Assembly (NCBI GenBank): GCA_963170055.1
Contig: CAUJGJ010000001.1
Coordinates: forward strand, 615,001 to 642,500
Length of the DNA stretch: 27,500 bases
Origin: Halisarca cf. caerulea
Lineage: Eukaryota > Porifera > Demospongiae > Chondrillida > Halisarcidae
Direction of reading: 5' to 3'
Shown here piece after piece: positions 1-11,300 of this stretch (position 1 is its first letter; the number at the start of each line of letters is the position of its first letter). The position numbers were made by a program, and so were the translations under genes. The notes under the pieces are model-generated. The model saw nothing but the letters and a program-made list of their open reading frames with translations. It was not told the DNA's origin and did no database searches.

Positions 1-640
1 GGAATCTGTGGAAGGGATAACTCAGAGTGAGCTTAAGGATATGCTGAGGGGAATTGCATGGGGAAATGTAACAGAAGAGTGGGGTAGAGATTTACAGGAA
101 AGGCCGAAACTGAGCATCCTGAAGTCTATGTGCGAGAGTGGACACCGAGCCAGCTGTGCATGTGTGCCCAACAAGGTGCACAGATCAATCCTGGCCAAGC
201 TGAGAGGGGGCACTGCTCCGTTTAGAATTGAAGTGGGAAGATGGAGGGGGATTGCAAGAGAGGAAAGGATATGCATGCACTGTTCACAGGGAGAAGTTGA
301 GGATGTGTACCACTGGATGATGAGGTGTACGGCATGGACGGAGAGTAGGACCCGGCTGATGGAAGAGGTGAATTGCATGATTGATATGCCCAATTTGACT
401 GATGAGGAGGTGGCAGAATTCATAATGGATAGAGCATGTACCGATTACCAATTGATGAAGCGATTAGAAGGGATGTGGAAAGAGAGATTCGAAGAATGAT
501 TGCCCAGAGCTTGTATGTATGTCTAACTCTAATTATAGGTTGCATGTACGTGTTATGGTGGTGTGTGTATAGTATTGTATTTTGTGATAGTGCTGCATTG
601 GACCTGTGTTGGTCCTAGTGTCGCAAGACATGATGCACTG
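1..640 (+). mobile_element. 3' end of a non-LTR retrotransposon (LINE), C-terminal zinc-binding segment
   Basis: An open frame of about 163 codons (8-499) enters from the left edge and ends at a stop. It contains a cysteine/histidine cluster C-x2-C-x9-H-x4-C at about 272-328 (CMHC ... HWMMRC). This arrangement is common at the C-terminus of LINE polymerase proteins, just after the reverse transcriptase. No RT motifs are visible, so only the tail of the ORF is in the window. About 140 bp of apparent 3' UTR follow, and then a (TAA)n/(TA)n run starts near 642, as expected for a LINE 3' tail. I infer the LINE class from the zinc cluster and the tail. The exact clade is not determinable here, and a host zinc-binding protein is the less likely alternative. 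Confidence 0.7.
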
Positions 641-641
641 T

Positions 642-663
642 AATCAATTATAATAATAATAAT

Positions 664-716
<53 letters not shown>
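642..716. repeat. (TAA)n followed by (TA)n microsatellite
   Basis: A run of AAT/TAA units changes into an uninterrupted TA dinucleotide run of about 45 bp. It directly follows the LINE 3' end and is probably its tail, expanded. Confidence 0.95.
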
Positions 717-721
<5 letters not shown>

Positions 722-771
722 ATAGTGCTAAATTTTCCAGGAGCTTAACCTTTAATACATTTTATATAATT

Positions 772-1012
772 TCAAAGATGAGAGCTGGCCAGAGGGTGCA
801 TGGGATTTTTTGCAACACAAATTGCACACTGTTCGGTTATTATAGCTATAGCAGCTGATCATGAATGATAGACCTGTGAAATTTATTTCCATGAATTTTG
901 AAGATATGAGAGCTGGAGGGTGGATCAATTTTTTTGCACAGCGAAAACGTTGACACACTGTTTGGTAGTTAGCAGCTGATTGAACGATAGATCTGTGAAT
1001 TTATTTCTATCA
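772..1012. repeat. Diverged tandem duplication, two units of about 120 bp
   Basis: Unit 1 (about 772-892) and unit 2 (about 895-1012) share the same ordered blocks: AGATGAGAGCTGG or AGATATGAGAGCTGG, then a T-run with TTTTTTGCA, ACACTGTT.GGT, AGCAGCTGAT, and GATAGA.CTGTGAA.TTTATTTC. They differ by substitutions and small indels. No coding potential is seen. It lies between two retrotransposon remnants. Confidence 0.7.
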
Positions 1013-1195
1013 ATAAATATTCAAATTTGTCAAAAGTGTATGGCCAAATACGAAAATGTAGCTATATAATTCTATATGGTATTTGAAGTCCAAGATATCC
1101 ATCAGGTACATATATTACATTTAGGAATTCAGCAGTATAATATTATGCATGGCATATATATATATATAATATATATATTATTATTATTGCTGTTC

Positions 1196-2895
1196 TGTAT
1201 TGCCATCCACGACCTTGTGTCGGCCTTATCATCCGAATTCAAGGTTTTTTATCTGGATGATGGCACCATTGGAGGTTCTCCAGAGTCTCTGACTGCGGAC
1301 TTGAGGACCATTGAGGAGAAAGGACAGGAGCTCGGCCTGTGTCTCAATGTCATGAAGTCCGAGTTGATTTGCACTGATAGGTCAGCAATGCAGAGTTTTC
1401 TTTTGGAGTTTCCAGGTCTGCAGCCGATGTCGCCCAATGAAGCAGTACTTTTGGGATCCCCTTTGGGTGATGGTTCCATGACCGCAGTACTTGAATCTCA
1501 ACTACAGCAACTTAAGGTTGTTGGGGAGCGATTGTGTTATCTCCAAACTCATGATGCCTTAACAATACTGCGTAATTCCTTTGCCATCCCAAAGCTCCTC
1601 CACATACTGCGTACATCCCCTGCTTTTATGTCTCCATTGCTGTTATCCTGGGATAACCTATTGCTTTCCATCTTTTCCAGAATTACCAACATCGATTTCA
1701 ATCCTGAGGATCCCTCCTGGATTCAGGCTACTCTACCAGTCAGATGCGGTGGTCTTGGCATCAGAAGAGCTTCCTTCCTTGCCCCCTCTGCCTTCTTGGC
1801 TTCAGCTGAAGGAGCTTCCGTTTTGGTGCGAGACTTATTACCAGTTCATTTGGCCAACTTCCCTATCTCCAACTATCCTGAGAGGGATTCTGCCTTGGCT
1901 ACTTGGAGCAAGGATCTATCACCATTGCATACTCCAAATACATCAAGTTCACAGAGAATGTGGGAGGAACCAAGGGTGGCATCTGTCCTCGATTCTCTTT
2001 TGGCAACAGGTGATCAGGAGTCCACAGCAAGACTTTTAGCTGCTAGCTCCAATGAGTCCGGTGCATGGCTGCATGCACCCCCGATTTCTTCGCTTGGGCT
2101 CCGAATGAGTAATGATGCTGTCAGAATTGCTGTGGGCCTGAGAGTTGGAGCACCTCTGTGTCAGCCTCACACCTGTGCCCATTGTGGTAAGGGGATGGAC
2201 CAGTTTGGTAGACACGGCCTTAGTTGCAAGTCCAGTCAGGGGAGGAGGTCTCGTCACCAAGCTATCAATAACATTGTCTTGCACTCTCTTGCATCTGCCA
2301 ACATCCCTTCCAGACTGGAACCATCTGGACTTCATCGCTCGGATGGCAAACGTCCAGATGGGGTATCTCTGGTTCCTTGGTCTGCAGGAAAATACCTTGT
2401 ATGGGACGCTACATGCGTTGACACATTCTGTCCATCCAACCTCCAACAATCTAAAGATGTGTCTGGGGGCGCAGCTGCCAAGGCTGAAGGAGTGAAGACC
2501 AGCAAATACTCCCATCTCGATAGGGTTTACAACTTTCAGCCCATTGCTTTCGAGACCTGTGGTAGCATGGGGCCATCATCTGAGGCCTTTCTGAGGGACT
2601 TGGGGAGGAGGCTGAGGATGGCTACAGGAGAGCCAAAGTCATACACCCACTTACTTCAGCGTCTCTCAGTTGCCATCCAGGTTGGGAATGCTGCCAGTGT
2701 GATGGGAACGCTTCCATCTGATTCCCAGGACATTGATTTTGATGTTGATTGACGCCTGTCCCCCTTTATTTTGTTTGAATTATTATTTATATATGGTGCA
2801 TGTGTATGTGTTAGAGTATGTGTTAGAGTATGTGTTAGAGTATGTGTTAGAGTATGCGTTAGAGTATGACATTTCATGTAATTGTATTAATAATA
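1196..2895 (+). mobile_element. 5'-truncated non-LTR retrotransposon with restriction-like endonuclease type C-terminus
   Basis: One open frame runs from 1076 to 2752; only the part from about 1196 looks like the element, since the first ~40 codons read through a TA/TTA-rich host stretch. It starts just before the reverse transcriptase active site YLDD (about 1250-1261), so the fingers and most of the palm are missing. Then follow a thumb-like region (LPVRCGGLGIR), a C-x2-C-x9-H-x3-C zinc cluster (about 2174-2227), RRSRH, and a PD...D pattern (RPDG ... VWDATCVD, about 2351-2415). That order matches the RLE endonuclease module of R2/NeSL/CRE-like elements. The remaining frame is intact over about 500 codons, so the insertion seems young. 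A 12-bp tandem repeat and an AATAATAAT stretch form the 3' tail. I name the endonuclease from motif order only; the clade is uncertain. Confidence 0.75.
2805..2868. repeat. 12-bp tandem repeat, about five units
   Basis: GTGTTAGAGTAT is repeated nearly perfectly about five times (one unit has GCGTTAG). It lies just downstream of the retrotransposon stop codon and is likely part of its 3' UTR or tail. Confidence 0.9.
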
Positions 2896-3105
2896 ATACT
2901 ATAACAGTTCTTCTTCTTCTTATTATTATTATAGCTATAATACATTGTCAAAATAACAACAGGTGAAGATGATTAATAAATAATCATAATACAATAATGA
3001 TGAAATGCGTCTGATCAATGTAGAGCACAAAAATAAACAAGAAACTACACAATGCACATCCACATTCAATCTCACACAATATGCATCAAGAAAAACTACA
3101 CATGC

Positions 3106-3120
3106 ACACATGCACACACA

Positions 3121-3153
<33 letters not shown>
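3106..3153. repeat. (CA)n microsatellite
   Basis: A CA dinucleotide run of about 45 bp with small interruptions at its left edge. Confidence 0.95.
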
Positions 3154-3158
<5 letters not shown>

Positions 3159-3714
3159 TCAAGGCACAATCACAAAAAGTAATATTATAATAATTAACAG
3201 TGGTAATAATTATTACAATCATCACTGGTCAGCAAGTCAAAACAACTACTATATAGACCGTAACCATTAGTTTGATTCTAATTATGTATAAGTATATTAT
3301 TATATCATGCAAGTTACACACAAGCTTGCAGATTATACCATATATATGCTTTAATTAGTTTTTAGCAGGGTGTATATTTCGTGGATTTTGGCTTTAGCAA
3401 TTTTTGCATTTTTATATTCACAGACGCCCATGTTTTGCTATTGCACAAGAGCTTGATCTAAATTTTTGCGGGTGTAAACTTTCACAGATGGCTTAACTAT
3501 TCCAACCCACGAGTATATATACCGAAAAATATTAAACCCGGGCCCGCAAAAATTAGTAATATAGCGCATATATACGATACCATATTGTAATCATAAGCAT
3601 GATCATGCACAGCTAGACTATATAGAGCTCTGTATCTATAATATTATACTATGCAACTGTTAAGTATATTATATAATGTCTATATATGCCATGATTATCA
3701 ACACACAATATAAT

Positions 3715-3724
<10 letters not shown>

Positions 3725-3762
<38 letters not shown>
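3725..3762. repeat. (AT)n microsatellite
   Basis: A continuous AT dinucleotide run following ACATACATACAT. Confidence 0.95.
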
Positions 3763-3767
<5 letters not shown>

Positions 3768-4109
3768 CTATGTCATTAAATTTAATACATATTTTTATAA
3801 ACACATGATTGATCATGCATGCATAATATAACTGTGTATGCATCATGCCCTTGTTTATCTGACCACATTTGTTCCTCATAAATTGTATTGAATAAACCAG
3901 GTGTTGAAGAAATAAGGATAAATTATACAGAGTAGTGATGGTGATTCACAGTGGAGTGTCAGATAAATGAGGTTTTCAGATAAATTATCAGGTGTGACTG
4001 TACAGTATACATCTACATTATTGTGTATCAAGCACAAAAGCTTACAAATATAGAACATGTTTTTCCTAATACAACCATCTTATATTTTCATTTAAATAGA
4101 TTCGAACAA

Positions 4110-5301
4110 TTATTGTTTATTTCCCAATTTTGATGACCACCTGAAAGCATTTTCAAATCCATTTCTTCCTTGTCTATAATCTTCGATGGCTTCCACAATC
4201 TCTTCTTGTTTATTCATTACAAATGGCCCTGCATGCATCATAAATGCAGTTGGTCATCAAGAGCAAAAATCAGCATTTGTAATTTGACATACATTGAATC
4301 AAACGCACCCGAACCTGCAATATACACACTGATAAGTAGGTCACATAGCCTCAATACCAGGTATAGGGATCTCCAAAACAGAATTTAAATTATTTGATCT
4401 TTAATCTAAGTGTCACATAAGAAGGGATTGCCTGTTTGTGCACAATACAAGTCCACCATACTTCTGCATATTCACATTTTGGCCATGTACAGTTGAAGCT
4501 GAAAAATCAGGATCTCTTGTGAGCACGAAAATAATCCTGTATAACAGGCAATTCTGTTTATCCATATAGTCTCCATGTCCATGCCCATGGGAAAATATGT
4601 CTATCTCAAAGCGCATAGAAATGTCTTTGACAAGCCAAGCTTTTACAGGATTTGAGATCCTCTGGCACAATGCAAGTACTCATTACTTGCATGAAATGGA
4701 GAGACTGATTCATAACCAAGTAGCAGTGAATAGGATACAAGCAACTGTAGAATAATATTTGCCTAACCATTATCTTTGCATACACATTTAGCTATTTCTA
4801 GTTCATAATTCTTTTGAAACCAACAAAAATCAGCCATTCACATTGTTTTAGACTTGCCATATTACAATGAATACTATTAATAAGCAGTATGCTACTGTCT
4901 CAAGTGTCCCTATTCACCTACAGGAAGTCCCATTTAGCAGGAAGATTTTGAATGTGAATAATCTGCTTCCCCAGAAATATCCCATTAGAGAAAATCCCCT
5001 TTATCGGGGTCCCAATTAAGTGGTATTGACTGTACTTTCAAATCATCTAGAATGAGGGGCCAATTGTGCACAAACACACACGTGCATACATACACTCTCA
5101 CTCCCAATACACACCATGTACTTCCTAGTTCCTGTGCTAACGAACTGAGCTACCTGCACCCCCTGCCATTAAATGATTTATAACACAACACCTATCAGTT
5201 TCCTCTCACACAAATAGTAATATACACTGCACAATGTCAGTGTGTTATTGTGAATATGTATACATAGTATACTGACAATAATACCAAATTATGCGCGCGC
5301 G

Positions 5302-5371
<70 letters not shown>

Positions 5372-8300
5372 AATATTATCATGAAGAATATGCAATGATG
5401 CCTTGTTTGTAAGTGCATCACCAAATAAAGGCATACAGGATTGTCAGTAGATGCCATAATCTAACCTTCAATTATTATTGTACAGTAAAAAATTTAGCAC
5501 TTGTAAAAGTTAAAAACTATTAACAAATCCTATATGGTATCTATACCCCAATAAACACATGCACATTGGAATAGCACTACTCATGTGGGACACGTCTGCA
5601 CTACTTAGGATGTCTGAAATTTCGGCATTTTGGTTCAGCACTTGTACATGTCTGAATAACAGCTGTAACCGCAAGATGAGCGGGTGATTATATTATTGTA
5701 TTTCATTAGCGCTAAAAAATAAATTTTGTGCTATGCAAACTGAAGAAAGCTATCATAACAAATCTGGACATGTCCCACATGCAAATATGCATACCAGTAC
5801 CAAAATGTAATACAACCTACCATGCTGAACAATGGGTTCATTAATTGGCTTTCCAGCAATGAGGACAAAATGAAGAATATCTTTGCTCTGCAAGAAAAAG
5901 TGCACATGCAATACTACATTTCCACTTGACTGTTGATACCTGTACAAATAATGTTTGATGATATGTGTGCAATTATTGCATAGTGATGAAGTTGAAGAAT
6001 AACAAAAAAACATATCAGATTCCCATAAAATTCGCGTTTAGATTATGATTATCCATAAACCTATATCGTGGATGAGCCATTATAGACAAGCAATAATGGC
6101 AGATTAGGTCACTCCGAAGATTGTCAACGTCAAAGGAAGTGACACTCACAAATTGCAGGAAAGGAGGCACACTGTTAATGCTAGTTCGTCCTTTCCTCTT
6201 CCTAGAGCAGTGCTGTACCATCATTTCTGGAGCCAGATTGATTCTGAACTCATTCTGACCTGTTCCAAAACTCGCCTGATACGGCAATACGCATGCGGTA
6301 CACTTGGGATTTTGTGTTTTAGTAGCTTTTGTGTTACTTATGTTGTGATCTATCACTTATGTTATATTCTGGTAATATGTTTTAACATTCATTAGATTGA
6401 TCATTGAGACACTAAACACTTGATTCATTCTTAAAATGACGAAAGAAGTACGAGCCACTATAGTGGCCTGTCCACAATAAGGGGGTGATTGCATAACCAT
6501 GTCTTCCATGATAAAGGCTAACACACTACAACATCAAGCCAGTGTTTCACTGAGAAAAAAAGTTATAGGTAGCAAAAACACACTATAGTGATGTAGTGGG
6601 GGAGGGAGTAGGCAATATTCATGAAGGTAACACTGGCTGGGGGTCTGAAGGTCCCCTTCAGAGAATAATGACTCCTTAGCCTTCTTAAGGAGGTATCTGA
6701 GGTCATTTTGACTACTTTAGTACTGCACAAATGTATGCTACAGCAACTAACTATCAGGGAAGGGCCTCCTCCTAATTAATTAATTATGGACTAGCAATAT
6801 ACGTAAGTACAATATATAACATACATAAGCAACACAATACAATATATGTAGGTAAAAGTACAAACAGCAAATTTACGTACATATATAACAGTTAGCATAA
6901 ACTCACATTATTTTCAAACTCTATACAGTCACCAGGGCCAAACACCAAAGTATGGTGAGCACTACTAGAAGTGGCATTCTCAGATGGCCCAAACTTGCCT
7001 TCTCCAGAAAGAACGTATATAAAAGCTGTCCAACCCCTAGAAACTGGTTGTGAAAATTTGGCTCCACTTTCCAACTTGAAGTCAAGATAAGTTGTTGGAG
7101 TGCGAGTTCTAACTGGTGACTAAATAAATAGATGGTACATCAATTGAAAATAATAGAACCATTACTTTCCATTAAACACAAAATCATTCTTTACCTGTTT
7201 CCCAAGAGATTCTCCAGCAATAACTACAACACTAACACCATCCTTGGTTGCCTTAGGGACGTCTTGACTCAGCAACTCTTGGTATTCTGGTGCGACCATC
7301 TATAGGCAGCATTGTTAGTCAAGAACTACTGCGAATGCTTTGAACATTCATTTCTCAAACACAACCAATTTGTAGTTCCAGCCTTGTATTACACAAGTCA
7401 CACACAGGAGGTAACGTACACTATGTATACAGTACTGTACATACATATAGATACAATGGCTAGTGCAAATCACCTTATCAGTAGACTTGAGATTTACCCA
7501 CAGTTGTAAACCAACATTTTCATCATCAGCTCCAGGCATTTCTGAATGAACAATACCTCGCCCAGCTGTCATCCACTACAAATGGCATATTATGCATAAA
7601 ATGCTACATCCACAAAGATGAACATAAGAATCAGAATGCATCACATAACACTAAACAGAATTTTTAAGCAGTATGCACGTTTGTGCATAATGCTAATACA
7701 ATAATGTCCACAAGCTTTTCCAAGCTCCTTCATTGTAATTTTACAATTACATCACAGAGTAAAACCTATCTAATCTGACAATCAGTGGGGCTTGAAAGAA
7801 ACGTGAGGTTAGGAGGATTATGGAGTGATTCTTACCATACTTACGACAATTATAGAGGGTGTCATATTACAGAGGTTTCACTATTTTAGCACGATCAGCC
7901 CTGATATCAGATGCCAACATACCTGTAAATCACCTTCCTTTATTGTTCCCTTGTGACCACAGAAGTCTTCATGGTTGAAGGACCCTTTCAACATGTAAGT
8001 CACCTGTAGCACAAAAGCATAACAAGTGATTTCACTTAATCACAGAGAAGAATCAAATCAAAATAAATGCCTTCTCGGAGTGAAAATCACACACATAATA
8101 ATAGAAACAACATATCTGTGTCTTTATAGAACATGTAAAAGGTGAATTTCCAGCTTGTTGGATGCAGTATTCTATTCATTCAGTGAGACCTCAGTGAAAC
8201 CTCACTCACTTATCAAACCACAGATATCCATTTCCCTCACTTTCTGCAGAAATTTTTTTGGAACAAATCTGCAATAATCCTACTGCTACTCGCATTACTC

Positions 8301-11300
8301 GAAAAAGTTCTACCCTGCTAAATTTTCCTGCTATACTAACTTTTGCAAGTGCCTCCATTTCGAAAGTAATATTTTCGCAAATCCAAAATTTCAGGCCATT
8401 TTTTACTTAGGTAAAAAATACTTAAGTAGCTTTCATTTGTATCGTGTGAACAAAATGTCTCAAGGCGAACATGTTTGCATCATTCAGACTTCAGTCAATG
8501 ATTCGAGGTTACTTTTACGGTATAATGGGTCGTCAAGCTTTGAGAATGCACACAACATGTAATCATCTTGTTTTAAGAACCGAAAGGCGACATATAATAT
8601 GACTAGCCTTTTGCCAGAGAAACAGCCAACAAAATCACAGTGACAACTGCAATTGAATCAAATCAATTGAACAAAAGAACAATGCTACAGTTGCCTAGCA
8701 TGTATATACTACACGAGCCTGATGTAGCCATGCATGTTTGACATAAAGTCCTAAGATTTCGTGAATCAAAACTTTCACAAATGCTGGGATATTTGTGAAA
8801 TTCACAAAAATTACTCCACAAAAATTCCCCGCTATATGGTATATTACTGTTTCTTCATTTATCCAGTTCCCTCACACCATCTGCAATTTCATCCAGAATG
8901 GATGTGTGCAAATGAGATCTGACTGCGTACAATAGTATACAGTCAAATACAGGAAAATAGCCACTCGTTTAGTGCTGAAAGTGGTCGCTTGGTGCATGGA
9001 CAGCGTATATGCTGAGAAATTTGATCACTGTTTGTTAGAAAATAGCTGAAGAGATCCTCAGAGTTCCTGTAGATGACATTTTGGGGAATGGCGATGCTCA
9101 ACGGCAGTGTTTTGGTGAATGGCTGCTTGAGTCGCTATCCAACAACGATGGAAACTATATTTCTGGCTCTCCAGGACACTGGAGTCTGCTAGCATGCTTC
9201 ATAGCTGGTAACAAATGACTCAGATACAAATCAATGTCAAATGATTTCGTCATTGATTAGAGGTATTTCGGCACTCTCAAAAGTGGTGAATCTTTAGTTG
9301 ACGAATTTTTAGAGGAAGTACGGTACTACAAAGAAGTGACTCAGGCTACGTAATCAGGTAGCTTAACTAGAGTCTGCCTTGACCCACTCTTGCACAGAAG
9401 ACATGTACAACTTAAAGTTGTTAGTACGTAATGTCCAATGTGCATGTTATTCACTTCCACATTTAGCTGCAAATTATACATATCAAATATATGCAAACAA
9501 GATTAAAAAAATTGTATTGAGATTTCATATGTTCACTATCCATGGTAGTATCCATATATACATTTCAAAAGTTAACAAATGCTATGGATGTACGTACATA
9601 TATGAACACATACATTACATACAGAAAGGCAACTGCAGATAAAATTAATAACTACTACGTAAGGTATATTCACAGTGGCATAGCAAGCAGTATTTGGTTG
9701 TCAAACAATAAGAGACTCCAACGTACAGTTTCAAATCCTCTGTGAGGGTGGTCTGGGAAGCCCGCAGGAGCCTTCACTCGGAATTCATCCAAAAGCAAGA
9801 ATGGATCCAAATTGCGTAACTACAATGAAAAAATCTATGCATAAAGCACTGTATAAAACAAGTAACTAAAAGAAATGGAAGCTATAGATGATTTGTGATC
9901 ATTTATTTTCTAATGACTATAGCTGACAATTGTAAAGAAGAAGTACATATGTGAGTGAATCACCATTTAATACAGAAACCATGTCCTGACAGCTAATATA
10001 ATATGTTCAAGGCATGCTAGTTACTGTCCCTATATGTATTATTCATTATTATTATTATTATGTATTATTAGGGTTTGCAGTCACTATAGGGGTGACTGTT
10101 GGTCTATTACCAAAATTTGGTGTAGCAAGAAAACAAGTGGCTTTACAGAAATGTATAACTATACTGAGTGCAAAGGGGAGAAGTAATGGAATTAAGCTAG
10201 TATAGGGCAAGAAATTAATGTGCACGCATAAAACATGAAATAATCAGACTGTAGGGACGGTGGCAGTAAAGGTGGGAGAAAAAATCACAGCAAGAAATTA
10301 GAATGCAAATTGTGAGCCCTCATAAAATATATGAGCAAATTTAATATCTATTATTATACATAATATCATATTTAGTGATGAAAGGAACTAAATCATAAGT
10401 GACACTTATAACAAGGACATACATAGTGATAAGAACATGGATGCATGATCTGGATTGAAGTTGCACCTGAAATGGTCCCGGAAGGTGGCTAGGATGAAAT
10501 TTTTGATGTTTGTAAATGGTAGTGACAAATCAATCTTGGGCAGTAAATTATTATAATGTATACACTATCACTTCCTGACATTCCTACCCTAGGGATGAAC
10601 ATATACTTAAACACTGATCTGATGATGGCTGCACATGTTCTTATCAGGAAAAAGGGGCTTGCTACACGAGATTACTGACAGGCTGGGGCCCTCCCCTTAC
10701 TCCTCCTCAGATGAATGAAGCCATGTTGCTACAACATGGCTGCCAGACAGGTTTGGTGTCTGGTTTGACCAGACCACTTTTAGCAGAAACCTGAAATTAT
10801 ATTTTTGAAGATATGCCTACATTTCTTAGAGACAAATTTTCCTGTCACTTTGAAGTGTATACTACACTTAAAAATAACACATTATGGGTTAACAGTAGCC
10901 TTATTTGGGATAACATCGAAAGCGATTACAGTAACAGTGACCACGCATGATCGTGTGAAAGTGGCTATATTTCAATTACACAATCGACCAGGTGATGTTA
11001 CCAACATAGACACTCCGTGATGGCACATGATACGCATTTGTCGATGCAAATGGAGAAAGTACCCCAGTATGGAAGATGAACCAGTGCAGTGTTCCAGCGT
11101 ACAACAATGTGATTTACAACCTTGTACTAAGTTTACTGCCTGAATAATTTGTTTCAGTCTCAGTCTTTACCATTTTTTAGTCCTCGGTATTGTATACGTA
11201 GTCTGGTGTTGCAGACCCAATCTCGCTTGGCCAATTTTCGGGGGGCACTCCCCGAAAAATGGCCAAGCGAGATTGGATTGGCAACACCAGACTAGGTATT

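Larger units (their letters stand above)
2896..4109. other. Spacer downstream of pirin, simple repeats only
   Basis: I see no gene here. It contains a TTC/TTA-rich stretch (2911-2933), a (CA)n run (about 3106-3153) and an (AT)n run (about 3728-3762). An AT-rich block at about 3363-3550 has GTGGATTTT/AAAATTTTTGCGGG-type words like those in invertebrate MITEs, but I could not pair clean terminal repeats. The open frames crossing it are low-complexity reads of the microsatellites. Confidence 0.6.
4229..5820 (-). other. Pirin intron 7
   Basis: This intron of about 1.6 kb has no supportable gene. It holds a tRNA-like SINE head (about 5064-5168, minus strand) and the compound GC/AC microsatellite at 5291-5369. 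The rest is unassigned AT-rich sequence. Confidence 0.8.

Noticed and set aside
2656..3270. Several open frames rich in Thr-His or Val-Cys repeats
   Set aside because: They are translations of the 12-bp and CA microsatellites.
5237..5457. Cys-Val repeat open frames
   Set aside because: Translations of the GC/AC microsatellite in pirin intron 7.
10014..11020. Plus-strand short open frames in pirin intron 1
   Set aside because: No family resemblance; part of this stretch is the antisense of a LINE tail.
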